This document shows positions 25,343 through 35,155 of a stretch of 64,000 bases of DNA, piece by piece. The position numbers and the translations under genes are program-made. Under the pieces are notes generated by a model. That model did not search any database. It was not told the DNA's origin and saw only the letters and a program-made list of their open reading frames with translations. The stretch is from contig NZ_RJVG01000003.1 of the NCBI RefSeq assembly GCF_003752155.1, positions 186,001 to 250,000 of the forward strand, written 5' to 3'. The stretch is from Mobilisporobacter senegalensis. GTDB taxonomy: Bacteria; Bacillota; Clostridia; Lachnospirales; Lachnospiraceae. Every line of letters begins with the position of its first letter. The stretch's first letter is position 1.

Positions 25343-26812
25343 CTAAATGATTTCTTCAAATAAATCCTTTACGCAAGGATAAATCTTGGCAAATTTCCGA
25401 TACTTTTCATCGTATTTTTCCACTAACTGAGGATTTGGTTCAATCGTTTCTACTATTTTTACTAATTTAGAAGCTGCTTCTTCTACTGTTTTATATTTTG
25501 AGTCGGCAACGGCTGCAAGAATAGCGGCACCGTATCCCGGACCTTCTTCAGATTCAATAACATCCACTTTTAGTCCCAATATATTTGCAATCATTGATTT
25601 CCATAAAGAACTTTTGGCTCCGCCGCCGCATATTTTAGTTCTTTCAATAGAAATGCCTAATGATTTTGCTATCTCAAATGAATCACGAATGGCAAAAGCT
25701 ACACCTTCTAATACTGCCTGAGTCATATCCGCTCTTGTGGAATCCATTGTCAATCCAATAAAAGTTCCTCTGGCATTTGGGTTATTATGTGGGGAACGTT
25801 CACCCATAAGGTATGGTAAAAAGTAAACATTATTTTCACCTAATCCTGATATCTTATTCTGTTCACTCTTATAATCATTGGTCCCAATAATTTCATCCAT
25901 CCACCATTTATTACAGGATGCAGCACTTAACATACATCCCATTAGATGATAGTGACCATCCCCATGGGCAAAAGCATGTAATCCATTATTGGCATCAACG
26001 CTGAATTTTTCACTTGATATAAAGATTGTTCCAGAAGTGCCTAGTGAAATATTACACATTCCATCTCCTACGGTTCCAGTGCCCACTGCAGCTGCTGCAT
26101 TATCACTTGCCCCTGCTACAATTTTAACACTTTCAGGAAAGCCAAGTTCATCAGCGATCCAGGGAAGTATAGTGCCTACTGTTTCATAACTTTCATAAAG
26201 GCTTGGAACCTGATCTGCAGTTATTCCACAGATATGTAACATTTGTTGTGACCAGCATTTATTTTTAACATCCAATAAAAGCATTCCAGATGCATCTGAC
26301 ATATCAGTGCAGTGGACTCCTGATAGTTTATACGCCAAATAGTCTTTAGGCAGCATAATTTTCCTGATTTTTTTAAAATTTTCCGGTTCGTTCTCTTTTA
26401 CCCATAATATTTTTGGAGCGGTAAATCCGGCAAATGCAATATTTCCTGTATATCTTGAAAGATTTGATTGCCCTATGACATTATTTAAATATTCTGTTTC
26501 TTTTTTGGAGCGGCCATCATTCCAAAGAATTGCAGGGCGAATTACTCTATCATCTTCATCTAAAATAACCAGACCATGCATTTGGCCTCCAAAACTAATA
26601 CCGCCAATTAAATTTTTATCATAGCCTTTCGTTAATTCTCTCAAGCCTGCCAGGGTTTCGTTCCACCAATCATCAGGATTTTGCTCAGACCAGCCTGGAT
26701 TAGGGAAATATAATGGGTATTCTTTGGATACGATCTTCTCAATCTTACCATCCTGGTTCATTAATAATAATTTAACTGCAGAAGTACCTAAATCAATTCC
26801 TATATACAACAT
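25343..26812 (-). CDS. xylB: Xylulokinase
   Basis: Phosphorylates D-xylulose to xylulose-5-phosphate for the pentose phosphate pathway. The 489-residue FGGY-family protein starts YIGIDLGTSAVKLLL, has the substrate signature SFGGQMHGLVILD, DGRSKKETEYLN, and the C-terminal ATP motif KICGGGAKSSLWKSMIAN. Last gene of the operon, 23 bases after the polyol dehydrogenase. With that dehydrogenase and the importer it forms a pentitol to xylulose to xylulose-5-P route. Confidence 0.95.
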   Translation of the reverse strand: MLYIGIDLGTSAVKLLLMNQDGKIEKIVSKEYPLYFPNPGWSEQNPDDWWNETLAGLRELTKGYDKNLIGGISFGGQMHGLVILDEDDRVIRPAILWNDGRSKKETEYLNNVIGQSNLSRYTGNIAFAGFTAPKILWVKENEPENFKKIRKIMLPKDYLAYKLSGVHCTDMSDASGMLLLDVKNKCWSQQMLHICGITADQVPSLYESYETVGTILPWIADELGFPESVKIVAGASDNAAAAVGTGTVGDGMCNISLGTSGTIFISSEKFSVDANNGLHAFAHGDGHYHLMGCMLSAASCNKWWMDEIIGTNDYKSEQNKISGLGENNVYFLPYLMGERSPHNNPNARGTFIGLTMDSTRADMTQAVLEGVAFAIRDSFEIAKSLGISIERTKICGGGAKSSLWKSMIANILGLKVDVIESEEGPGYGAAILAAVADSKYKTVEEAASKLVKIVETIEPNPQLVEKYDEKYRKFAKIYPCVKDLFEEII

Positions 26813-26835
26813 ATCTTTTCCTCCTATAAAAGGAT

Positions 26836-27876
26836 TTAATTTATTTTGATTACAGCCTTTACCACATCATTTTTATTATTTATAACAAATTGAAATGCTT
26901 CTTCCGTATTTTCAAAGTTAAATTCATGAGTAACAATGCCGGATACATCAATAATTCCTTTGCTGATGGCATTGATTGCTTTTGGATATATATTTCTGTA
27001 GCGGAATACAGATTTAATAGTTGCTTCTTTATTCATTATTTTAGCGAAATTGAATTCAATATTGTCATTTGCGGCCAATCCTACTAATACTATAGTTCCG
27101 CCTCTTTTTACCATGTATGGTGACTGTTTTATGGTTATCTCACTTCCGGCTGTTTCAATAATGATATCTGCTCCTGCACCATTTGTAATTTCATTCATTT
27201 TCTTAACAGGATCTTCTTCTCTCCCATTTATGACTCTGGTAGCTCCTAATTTCATAGCATAATCCAATCTTTTTTGCATAATATCCACAACTGTAATATC
27301 TGTTGCTCCATATGCTTTACATGCAAGCAGGGTTACTAATCCAATGCATCCGGCACCCAGGATAACTACCGAATCACCAAGCTTAACTTCTCCCTGGGCT
27401 GCAGCGTGCAGACCCACCGCTAAGGGCTCTACTAATGCTCCTTCTTTTGTAGTAATATTGTCAGGTAATTTAAAACACATATTTGCAGGAAAGGCAATAT
27501 AATCCATTAAACTTCCATGATATGGAGGGGTTGCTAAAAATTCAACATCCGGGCATAGATTATATTTTCCTGATTTACAAAACTCACACTGACCACAAGT
27601 GCAACCAGGTTCCAATGCAACCTTATCCCCAATTTTTAATGTATCTACTAAACTGCCAACTTCAACAATTGTTCCGGCACATTCATGGCCTAAAATAAAA
27701 TCTCCATTTACAATAAAATCACCTATTGCGCCATGTTCTAAATAATGAACATCTGATCCGCAGATTCCGACATACTCTAATTTAACAAGAACTTCCGTAT
27801 CTTTAATTTTGGGAACATCAATATCTCTCATTTCCATTTTGTTTAGTCCTGTCATATAAACTGCTCTATTCTTCAT
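26836..27876 (-). CDS. Zinc-dependent polyol dehydrogenase (xylitol/sorbitol type)
   Basis: Medium-chain NAD-dependent dehydrogenase. The 346 residues have catalytic zinc ligands Cys39 (GICGSDVHY) and His64-Glu65 (GHECAG), the structural four-cysteine zinc lobe (CTCGQCEFCKSGKYNLC), and a Rossmann motif GAGCIG. It is closest in pattern to sorbitol/xylitol dehydrogenases (YLEHGAIGDF). Sitting between the importer and xylulokinase, it most likely oxidises xylitol or D-arabitol to D-xylulose. The exact polyol cannot be read from sequence. A palindromic hairpin lies just upstream. Confidence 0.9.
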   Translation of the reverse strand: MKNRAVYMTGLNKMEMRDIDVPKIKDTEVLVKLEYVGICGSDVHYLEHGAIGDFIVNGDFILGHECAGTIVEVGSLVDTLKIGDKVALEPGCTCGQCEFCKSGKYNLCPDVEFLATPPYHGSLMDYIAFPANMCFKLPDNITTKEGALVEPLAVGLHAAAQGEVKLGDSVVILGAGCIGLVTLLACKAYGATDITVVDIMQKRLDYAMKLGATRVINGREEDPVKKMNEITNGAGADIIIETAGSEITIKQSPYMVKRGGTIVLVGLAANDNIEFNFAKIMNKEATIKSVFRYRNIYPKAINAISKGIIDVSGIVTHEFNFENTEEAFQFVINNKNDVVKAVIKIN

Positions 27877-27907
27877 ATATCTAATCTCCTTTTTGCTATA
27901 ATTTTAA

Positions 27908-27936
27908 GTTTGAAACGGGGATAATCCCCGTTTCAA
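27908..27936 (-). other. Intra-operon hairpin before the polyol dehydrogenase
   Basis: A perfect palindrome of 14-bp arms, TTTGAAACGGGGAT and complement, almost without loop, between the binding-protein stop and the dehydrogenase RBS. No U-tract follows, so it is more likely an mRNA-stabilising or partial-attenuation structure that keeps binding-protein mRNA abundant. Confidence 0.7.
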
Positions 27937-27972
27937 ATGGATTGTTAATAGTTACAATCATTATGAATACAA

Positions 27973-28962
27973 TTATTTCTGGATCAAACCTCTGTCTTTG
28001 TACATTTTTACATAGTCTGCAACATTTTCTTTATTAATAAGAGGAGCATCAATATCTGTATCAATTTGTTTTTCTTCACCTGTTAATAATTTATGAACTG
28101 TTTCTAAATTAAGCTTTGCTAAATCAATTGCAGATTGTAAACAGGTTGATGTCATTGTACCTGCCTCTATTAAAAGCATAGCTTCTGCAGTACCGTCTAC
28201 ACCATAAGATAATATATCTTTAAATTCCTCTTTTCCTGCTACTACTTCTAAAGCTCCGGCTGCCATATTATCATTCATAGAGATGATAGCATCAATTTGA
28301 TTATTTGAGATGATCCAATCTTCCATATATTGAACTGCTTCGTCCTTATTCCAGTTAGCAATTTGCTCCCCTACAATTTCAACATCTGGTCTCTTATCAA
28401 AAAATTCTGCCTGCCATGCTTTTCTTCTTTCATCTGCATGGAAATTACCGGATGGGCCGTTTAATACAACAACTTTTGCATTTTGAGGTACCTGTTCAAG
28501 GGCTGCCTGTGCATTAACAGCTGCCTGTGCATATGGATCTGCATCTACAGATGAAGCTCCTTCAATTCCATCAATACGGGCATTTGTTGTAATTGCAACA
28601 ATACCGGCTGCCACAATCTTTTCTACATAAGGTCTTTGAGCTTCCCCGTTATTTGGTTGTACAATAATAGCATCATATTTACTAGTGATTGCATTTTCTA
28701 TTGCGGCATTTTCTTTTTCGTCATCTGCCTGACCGTCAAATACATCTAATGTAATATCATCATATTCTTCTGCGGCTGCCATCATTTCATTGGCCAGCCA
28801 TGCGGCAAATGAATCTGATTGTGCTCTTGCGATATAAGCAACTCTGTATCCGTCTTTTCCTTTATCTTCTGTTTTCGTAGTTCCATTTGCTGATCCACAT
28901 CCGGTTAATAAAGCTGCTACCATTGAAATCCCAACCAATACACTAACTAATTTTCTTTTCAT
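27973..28962 (-). CDS. Sugar/polyol ABC transporter substrate-binding lipoprotein
   Basis: Type I (RbsB-like) periplasmic-binding-protein fold, anchored as a lipoprotein: KRKLVSVLVGISMVAALLTGC with lipobox Cys22. The 329-residue mature part carries RVAYIARAQSDSFAAWLANEM and SKYDAIIVQPNNGEAQRPYVEK, typical of pentose/polyol binding proteins. Start at ATG 28962, after AGGAAGGT; the earlier GTG overlaps that RBS. Third gene after ATPase and permease (56 bases), followed by a hairpin. Likely ligand a pentitol, by context. Confidence 0.93.
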   Translation of the reverse strand: MKRKLVSVLVGISMVAALLTGCGSANGTTKTEDKGKDGYRVAYIARAQSDSFAAWLANEMMAAAEEYDDITLDVFDGQADDEKENAAIENAITSKYDAIIVQPNNGEAQRPYVEKIVAAGIVAITTNARIDGIEGASSVDADPYAQAAVNAQAALEQVPQNAKVVVLNGPSGNFHADERRKAWQAEFFDKRPDVEIVGEQIANWNKDEAVQYMEDWIISNNQIDAIISMNDNMAAGALEVVAGKEEFKDILSYGVDGTAEAMLLIEAGTMTSTCLQSAIDLAKLNLETVHKLLTGEEKQIDTDIDAPLINKENVADYVKMYKDRGLIQK

Positions 28963-29018
28963 AATTTTTACCTTCCTCACTTTTCTTTTTTTGTTTTATT
29001 TGTTAAGAGATCTTCTTT

Positions 29019-30002
29019 CTAATTTGAAACAACTTTTTCCTTCTCCTCTACTAAAACTACCTTTGTTGTTTTCTTTGTCTTAGAATGAATATCCCAAATA
29101 ACCGCTAAAGCAATAATTACACCTTTTACAATTTGTTGGACATAGGAATCAATTCCAATCAAATTCATAATGTTATTTAAGCATCCAATAATAAAGGCAC
29201 CTGTTAATGTACCCATAGTGGTACCAATACCACCGGAAAAGCTTGTACCGCCTACGATTGCTGCTGTTAACCCTTCCATTTCATAGCCTACAGCACCATT
29301 CGGAAGTCCGGCATTGACACGTGACATAAATAAAACGCCTGCAATACCAACCAGAATACCATTAATAATAAAAACCTTATATTTATTCAGTTTTACATTG
29401 ATTCCTGATGCAACGGCCGCTTCTTCGTTTCCTCCAATTGCATAGAGGGAACGGCCAAGCCTTGTATGCCTCAACAGATACCATATAATGATGGTTATTA
29501 TTATTAGAAAGATTATGGAGACTGGTATGGGACCTATATTTCCCTGGCCAAATACTACATAATTATCTAGTTGAAGAATGTTCTGTCCTTTAGTGAATAA
29601 TAAAGCAATACCTCTTGCTACTGTCTGCATTGCTAATGTCGCAATAAAGGGTGGTGCTTTAAATGATGTAACCATGATGGCATTTATTATATTGCAGACA
29701 ACTGCTACTATCACTGCCACCAAAAGTGCAATTATTAATGAACCCGAGGATTTATAGACACTTACTGATAACACGCCGGATAGGGCCAGAACTGCACCAG
29801 CAGATAAATCCAGCATTCCGCTGACGATTAATAACATTTCTCCATATGCTAAAATAGCTGCTACGGACAATTGTTTTATAATATTTGTAATATTTCCTGT
29901 AGATAAAAAATTCTCATTTAATAAACTACAAATAATGATCATTACAAATAAAACGATAAATATGGAGTATTTCTCCATTACCCGATTGTTTCTGAATTTC
30001 AT
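29019..30002 (-). CDS. Sugar/polyol ABC transporter permease (RbsC-like)
   Basis: Integral membrane component of a carbohydrate-uptake-2 (CUT2) importer. The 327 residues carry about 9-10 hydrophobic segments, with AAILAYGEMLLIVSGMLDLSAGAVLALSG, GGNEEAAVASGINV (the EAA-like coupling loop) and AAIVGGTSFSGGIGT, all hallmark RbsC/XylH segments. It lies 12 bases after the ATPase and 56 before the binding protein. Confidence 0.94.
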   Translation of the reverse strand: MKFRNNRVMEKYSIFIVLFVMIIICSLLNENFLSTGNITNIIKQLSVAAILAYGEMLLIVSGMLDLSAGAVLALSGVLSVSVYKSSGSLIIALLVAVIVAVVCNIINAIMVTSFKAPPFIATLAMQTVARGIALLFTKGQNILQLDNYVVFGQGNIGPIPVSIIFLIIITIIIWYLLRHTRLGRSLYAIGGNEEAAVASGINVKLNKYKVFIINGILVGIAGVLFMSRVNAGLPNGAVGYEMEGLTAAIVGGTSFSGGIGTTMGTLTGAFIIGCLNNIMNLIGIDSYVQQIVKGVIIALAVIWDIHSKTKKTTKVVLVEEKEKVVSN

Positions 30003-30014
30003 TGTTCCCGCCTC

Positions 30015-31508
30015 CTATATTGTACTTGTTGCATATTTCATAATTGATTCTTGGCAAAATTCACTTTTTTGTAATTCACCGGTAATTTTCCCTTGATTCA
30101 TAACGTAAATTCTGTCACACATTCCAATCAGTTCCGGAAGCTCTGAAGAAACCATGATTACTGCTCTATTTTGTTTTGCCATTTCAGACATAAGTTTATA
30201 AATTTCAAATTTAGCTCCAACATCAATACCTCTTGTTGGTTCATCCAATATTAATATGTCTGGATTTCTCAACATCCATTTTGCTAATAAAACTTTTTGC
30301 TGGTTACCTCCGCTTAAGGATTGAATGGGAGTTTCTAATGAAGGAGTCTTTACATTCATCTTGCTAAAATATTCTCCCACAATTTTACGCTCTTCCCGTT
30401 CATGTGCATAACCTCCATATATTATTTTTTCCAATATGGAAATACTTGCATTTTCCATGACACTCCGTATTGGGATGATTCCGTATCTTCTGCGGTCTTC
30501 CGTCAACATGACCATTTTATTCTTAATGCTGTCTTTTACACTTTTTATCTCAACTTTCTGTCCGTCTTTCATAATATGACCGGAGGTTATTGGGTCCAGA
30601 CCAAAGATCGCTCTCATTACTTCTGTTCTCCCGGCGCCGACTAATCCTGCAAATCCAATAATTTCTCCTTTACTTACATGGAAATTAATATTTTTAAACA
30701 CCCCTGTACTACATAAATCTTTGATTTCTAATAGTTTATCTCCTAACTTGATTTCTTCTTTTGGATAAACATTTTCTATCTTTCTGCCAACCATTAAAGC
30801 AATTACTTTATCCATATCCAAATCGCTGGCTCTGTGGCTTTCTACTACAGTCCCATCTCTAAATATTGTGATATCATCAGCAATCTGAAAAACTTCATCT
30901 AATTTATGGGAAATGTAAACAATACTGACTCCTTGAGATTTTAGTACTTCTATCTTTTTAAATAAAATATCTACTTCCCGCTGAGTAATTGCAGATGTTG
31001 GTTCATCCATTACTATAATTTCAGCTTTATTATTAATGGCCTTTATAATCTCTAACATCTGTATGTCTGAAACTGTCAGAGTTTTTAATTTTTGATCAGG
31101 CTTGTAAGGCAGCCCTTCTGCACTTAAAAATTCTATTGTTTTCTTTCTTAATAATTTCCAGTCAACCTTTCCATACTTTGTGACTGGAAGCCTTCCTAAG
31201 AACAAATTTTCTTCTATTGACATTTCCGGAACATAATTTAATTCCTGGGCAATCATTGCAATTCCATAACTTCTTGCATGAATTGGATTTAAAATCTTAA
31301 CAGGTTTTTCATCTATAAAAATCTGCCCTGTATCTGGTTTATAAATCCCATTTATTATTTTCATCAATGTAGATTTGCCAGCCCCATTTTCACCACATAA
31401 TGCATGAACTGTTCCCTTTCTTACCGAAAAGTCTATCTTGTTAAGTGCTTTGACACCAGGAAAAGACTTTTCAATTTGAGAAACCCGTAATTTAATGTTT
31501 GGCTCCAT
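30015..31508 (-). CDS. Sugar/polyol ABC transporter, double ATPase (RbsA-like)
   Basis: Energises the CUT2 importer. The 497 residues contain two ABC cassettes: the first with Walker A GENGAGKST (near 39-47), and Walker B IIVMDEPTSAI; the second with the degenerate P-loop GLVGAGRTEVMRAIFG, signature LSGGNQQKVLLAKWM and ILILDEPTRGIDVGAK. A degenerate second P-loop is usual in this family. First gene of the five-gene operon ATPase-permease-binding protein-dehydrogenase-xylulokinase; AGGAG before the ATG. Its 281-base upstream region also holds the terminator of the response-regulator operon. Confidence 0.94.
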   Translation of the reverse strand: MEPNIKLRVSQIEKSFPGVKALNKIDFSVRKGTVHALCGENGAGKSTLMKIINGIYKPDTGQIFIDEKPVKILNPIHARSYGIAMIAQELNYVPEMSIEENLFLGRLPVTKYGKVDWKLLRKKTIEFLSAEGLPYKPDQKLKTLTVSDIQMLEIIKAINNKAEIIVMDEPTSAITQREVDILFKKIEVLKSQGVSIVYISHKLDEVFQIADDITIFRDGTVVESHRASDLDMDKVIALMVGRKIENVYPKEEIKLGDKLLEIKDLCSTGVFKNINFHVSKGEIIGFAGLVGAGRTEVMRAIFGLDPITSGHIMKDGQKVEIKSVKDSIKNKMVMLTEDRRRYGIIPIRSVMENASISILEKIIYGGYAHEREERKIVGEYFSKMNVKTPSLETPIQSLSGGNQQKVLLAKWMLRNPDILILDEPTRGIDVGAKFEIYKLMSEMAKQNRAVIMVSSELPELIGMCDRIYVMNQGKITGELQKSEFCQESIMKYATSTI

Positions 31509-31709
31509 ACTTCTCCTCTCTTTCTGCTGTGATACTTAGTGCAATTCCTTTATCTGCATTAACTATAACAAAAAAGAAAATTTCTCATAAGAAAGAAACT
31601 TTCTATTCTTTTGCATAATTTTGCTTAATAAATTGTTAAAATTTAGATTATGAAAAATATTGCTATGGATTTGTATTATTTTGTGATGGAATAATCCTCG
31701 TAACTATAA

Positions 31710-31762
31710 AGTACAAAAAAAGACCAGACAAACCGCTATATAAAAATTAGGTTTGTCTGGTC
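31710..31762 (-). terminator. Terminator of the kinase/regulator operon
   Basis: 13-bp stem GACCAGACAAACC (31722-31734) with GGTTTGTCTGGTC (31750-31762), followed on the minus strand by TTTTTTTGTAC. It lies 27 bases after the response-regulator stop and before the importer promoter. Confidence 0.9.
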
Positions 31763-31789
31763 CTTTTTTTACTGCCAGGCCAGTTGCCA

Positions 31790-33376
31790 TCATGAACTTT
31801 CTTTTAGATATTTACTTCGATATTCTGTTACCGTCATTCCGGTATATTTTTTAAAGGTTTTAGTAAAATACTGCTGATCGTTAAAACCAACCTGATCATA
31901 GATCTGACTTACAGTTTTCTGTGGATTCTTTAATATTTGTTTTGCTTTTTCAATCCTTATATTATTTAGATAGGATGTAAAATTTATTTTCATTTCCTTT
32001 TTGAAAATATTGGAGAAATAGAATTTAGAAATACCAACAAAACCTGCAATTTCTTCCAATGAAATCTTATTATAATAGTTATCATTAATATAATCAACGG
32101 CTTTACTTATTAATAAATCCGTATTACCAATTCTACTATCTAATATAACATCTATAAAATTTATTATGAACTGATCCAGAACATTCATTAACTGGTCAAT
32201 ATCAGAAGCATCCATGGCATCTTTTTGGGCAGTAAACATATTCTCTTCCATATCATGATAATCTTCAAATTTTTTTAATATATCATTAATTAAGTGAGCA
32301 ACTGCCAATTTAGCCTTAAATGAATTGTTTTCTCTGAAAATGAATAATTCTTTTATCTCCTCCAGTACATGTGTAATTTCATCTTTCTTTCCATCTTCAA
32401 TAAAATCAAATAATTTGCTGATGGTTACTTTATCAAAATTGAATTCATCTTTTTTATCCTTAGATTCTTCTGCCCAAAATAAATGTTGATTATCCGGAAT
32501 AAAAAATAAACGATCTGCAGCTTCCATTAACCAGTTTATAAATTCTCTTGATACTTCTATTGTGTTTGTGATTGGTGTACTTGCACTTTTAAATGTAATA
32601 TTAAAATATTGTTTAATAGTATCTCGAATCATTACTATATCACGATTTAGTTTTATTTCATTGAGATTATTACCAATTAAAAAACAGGTAATAGATTTCC
32701 CGAATTGTTTGGTGATACATTTTATATTTTCTTCACTATATTTATTTGTAATTAACTCCATACATGCATATATGATCTTACCTGTTTGTTCAGATGAGTT
32801 CATATCATTCAGAGCGGTATTAAAATCTAATTGAAGAAAACAGTATCCCTTTGAATTCAAATCTATATTACTTTCAAGAAATGCTTCTTTTACTTCATCT
32901 ATTGTTTTTTTTGAATTTAGTAATAATCCAAGGAGATATCCCGTATTCTTGCTATTAGCCGGATTGACATCATGGATAGAAGAATTCTTTAATTCTTTGG
33001 AATCTAATACTTTCTTTTTATTTATCATAATATCCAAAATTTCTTTATCTTCAATCTCCGCTTTTAAAATATAATCAGATATATTGAATTTCATAGCTTC
33101 CCTGGCATATTCAAATTCATCATGGCAGGTTAATAATATGATTTCCGTATCTTTATTATTTTCCTTGATTTTTTTTACCAGCCAGAGGCCATCTTTTTTG
33201 GGCATCTTAATATCTGTTATGACCAGATCCGGTTTAAGGGCAAGATATTTTTCATATGCCGATTGACCATTTCCAGCTTCCGCCACGATTTCATAACCAA
33301 TATCTTCCCAATTTATTAAAGATTTCAATCCAATCCTTACAAGCACCTCATCGTCTACAATCATAACCTTATACAT
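31790..33376 (-). CDS. Response regulator with AraC-type DNA-binding domain (YesN-like)
   Basis: Partner of the upstream YesM-like kinase. The 528 residues have a receiver domain (1-120; acidic pocket DDE at 8-10, phospho-acceptor Asp55 in VITDIKMPKKDG), a long middle region, and a C-terminal AraC double helix-turn-helix (about 425-525; ISLEEIAGFVGISKFYFSNIFKKE, VGFNDQQYFTKTFKKYTGMTVTEYR). It follows the kinase by 24 bases. Its likely target is the neighbouring ABC/dehydrogenase/xylulokinase operon. Confidence 0.94.
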   Translation of the reverse strand: MYKVMIVDDEVLVRIGLKSLINWEDIGYEIVAEAGNGQSAYEKYLALKPDLVITDIKMPKKDGLWLVKKIKENNKDTEIILLTCHDEFEYAREAMKFNISDYILKAEIEDKEILDIMINKKKVLDSKELKNSSIHDVNPANSKNTGYLLGLLLNSKKTIDEVKEAFLESNIDLNSKGYCFLQLDFNTALNDMNSSEQTGKIIYACMELITNKYSEENIKCITKQFGKSITCFLIGNNLNEIKLNRDIVMIRDTIKQYFNITFKSASTPITNTIEVSREFINWLMEAADRLFFIPDNQHLFWAEESKDKKDEFNFDKVTISKLFDFIEDGKKDEITHVLEEIKELFIFRENNSFKAKLAVAHLINDILKKFEDYHDMEENMFTAQKDAMDASDIDQLMNVLDQFIINFIDVILDSRIGNTDLLISKAVDYINDNYYNKISLEEIAGFVGISKFYFSNIFKKEMKINFTSYLNNIRIEKAKQILKNPQKTVSQIYDQVGFNDQQYFTKTFKKYTGMTVTEYRSKYLKESS

Positions 33377-33400
33377 TTCAGTTTCCCCCAGACAACATCT

Positions 33401-35155
33401 TTACGTATTATTTGGAATTCGTATGATAACTTTAGTTCCTTTTCCAATATTTGATTTGATAAATATTCCGTAATCGTCTCCAAAATACATTTTTATTCTT
33501 TGGTTTACATTATTTAAACCAACTTTACTAAACTTATTAATATTTTTTTCGTATTTGAATATATTTTCTAATGTTTTATCATCAATGCCAGGCCCATTAT
33601 CTTCTATAATAATTTCTATATCACCATCCACATCCTGAGTAAAAATATCAATCTTTAACGTAGCCTCATTTTCTTCATCTTCATATCCGTATATTAAAGA
33701 ATTTTCTACAATTGGCTGCAAAATTAATTTAGGCAGGTTAAGATTTTTATGTTCTTCTTTAATGTTATAATTTATTTCAAATGACTGATTAAATCGGAGT
33801 CTTTGAATTAAAATATAATTTTCTATATAGTCAATTTCCTCTTTTAAAGTGATTTTATTCTTATCCAGACTAATACTTACTCTTAATAATCTTACTAATG
33901 CAACAATTGCATCACTGATACTGCTTTCATTTTTAATTTTAGCCATCCACCGTATCGTATTTAATGTGTTATATAAAAAATGAGGATTGATTTGAGCATG
34001 AAGAACTTCTAATTCCAGCTCGTTCTTATTTCTTTCTGCAGATACAACTTCCTCCATCAGATATTCGATTTTTGTAACCATATGATTAAAACTCGTACCT
34101 AGTTCATCTAATTCATTATTCACATTGGTATCTACTTTAACTTTAAGATTACCTCCTTCGATTTCTTTCATCTGCATGATCATTCTTGTAATAGGCTGAG
34201 TGATATTTTTAGAGTATAAAAAGGCTAATAATAACATAAAGCTTAAAAGTAATAAACTTCCCACTAATGTAAATAATTGAATGGCATTCACTTCTTTATA
34301 CAGAATACTCTGTGGTATTATTTTTACAATCCTCCAATTATTATGATTCAAACTGGAATAAATGGCCACATAGTCTTTTCCGTCTTCTTTATAATCAATA
34401 TACCCTGTTGAGGTATCATCAAAAATGGTTTTCATATAGTTATTCCATCTGGATATTGTTTTATGATCTCCATTTGTACTGCTGATCACTTTCCCGTCTA
34501 GATCAAATATTAATACTTCGCTGCTTTCTTCCTTGATATTACTATATATTTCTCTAACAACGCTGTCATCCAGCATAATGCTCATGTAACCTAATTCATC
34601 CAGGGAACTCACATCAATTATTTTTCTTCCCATGATAAAATAGTTCTTTTTTACATTCCCTGATAATATTTGAACTTCTTGTTCCCTTGTTGGAAACCAG
34701 ACAATTTCACCAGAGGTTCTATCTAATTCCTCTATTGGAATGCTATTGATTCCGGCTTTCAAATTCGCTCCAACGTAATTATATTCCAAAGATGTTATGG
34801 TATATATCCCTTCAATGTTAAAGCTGGAATTAAAATAACTATTTAAAATAGATACAAATTGCTGCCTTTTCCCTTCTTTTATCAACTGGAGCAATTCGTG
34901 ATTCATTAAAATTGAATTAGACATATTTTCAACATCCCGTAATGTATAATCAATATTATCTGCAGTAGCCTGTACGGATTGTTTGGCCGATTCACTATAA
35001 CGCTCCACAATTATTTTCTTGATACCCTGGAATAAGATCAAAAATAGGATTAAAGGAACAATAACAAAAATAGAGGTAGCCCTCATAAGCTGATATCTAA
35101 AACTTTTTTTCTTTCTTTTCCTGTTCATTTGTACCGCCTTACTATTGATCTGCAC
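33401..35155 (-). CDS. Sensor histidine kinase (YesM-like, HisKA_7TM/His_kinase family)
   Basis: Membrane-bound sugar-sensing kinase. The 584 residues have a first membrane helix (about 24-46), an extracellular Cache-type sensor region (to about 290), a second helix (SLLLLSFMLLLAFLY), a HAMP domain, the phospho-acceptor His in LHAQINPHFLYNTLN (near 390), and a HATPase domain with ENSLIYGYEDEE and DNGPGID. It overlaps the upstream solute-binding lipoprotein gene by 14 bases. That coupling suggests the binding protein supplies the ligand signal to this kinase. Confidence 0.94.
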   Translation of the reverse strand: MQINSKAVQMNRKRKKKSFRYQLMRATSIFVIVPLILFLILFQGIKKIIVERYSESAKQSVQATADNIDYTLRDVENMSNSILMNHELLQLIKEGKRQQFVSILNSYFNSSFNIEGIYTITSLEYNYVGANLKAGINSIPIEELDRTSGEIVWFPTREQEVQILSGNVKKNYFIMGRKIIDVSSLDELGYMSIMLDDSVVREIYSNIKEESSEVLIFDLDGKVISSTNGDHKTISRWNNYMKTIFDDTSTGYIDYKEDGKDYVAIYSSLNHNNWRIVKIIPQSILYKEVNAIQLFTLVGSLLLLSFMLLLAFLYSKNITQPITRMIMQMKEIEGGNLKVKVDTNVNNELDELGTSFNHMVTKIEYLMEEVVSAERNKNELELEVLHAQINPHFLYNTLNTIRWMAKIKNESSISDAIVALVRLLRVSISLDKNKITLKEEIDYIENYILIQRLRFNQSFEINYNIKEEHKNLNLPKLILQPIVENSLIYGYEDEENEATLKIDIFTQDVDGDIEIIIEDNGPGIDDKTLENIFKYEKNINKFSKVGLNNVNQRIKMYFGDDYGIFIKSNIGKGTKVIIRIPNNT

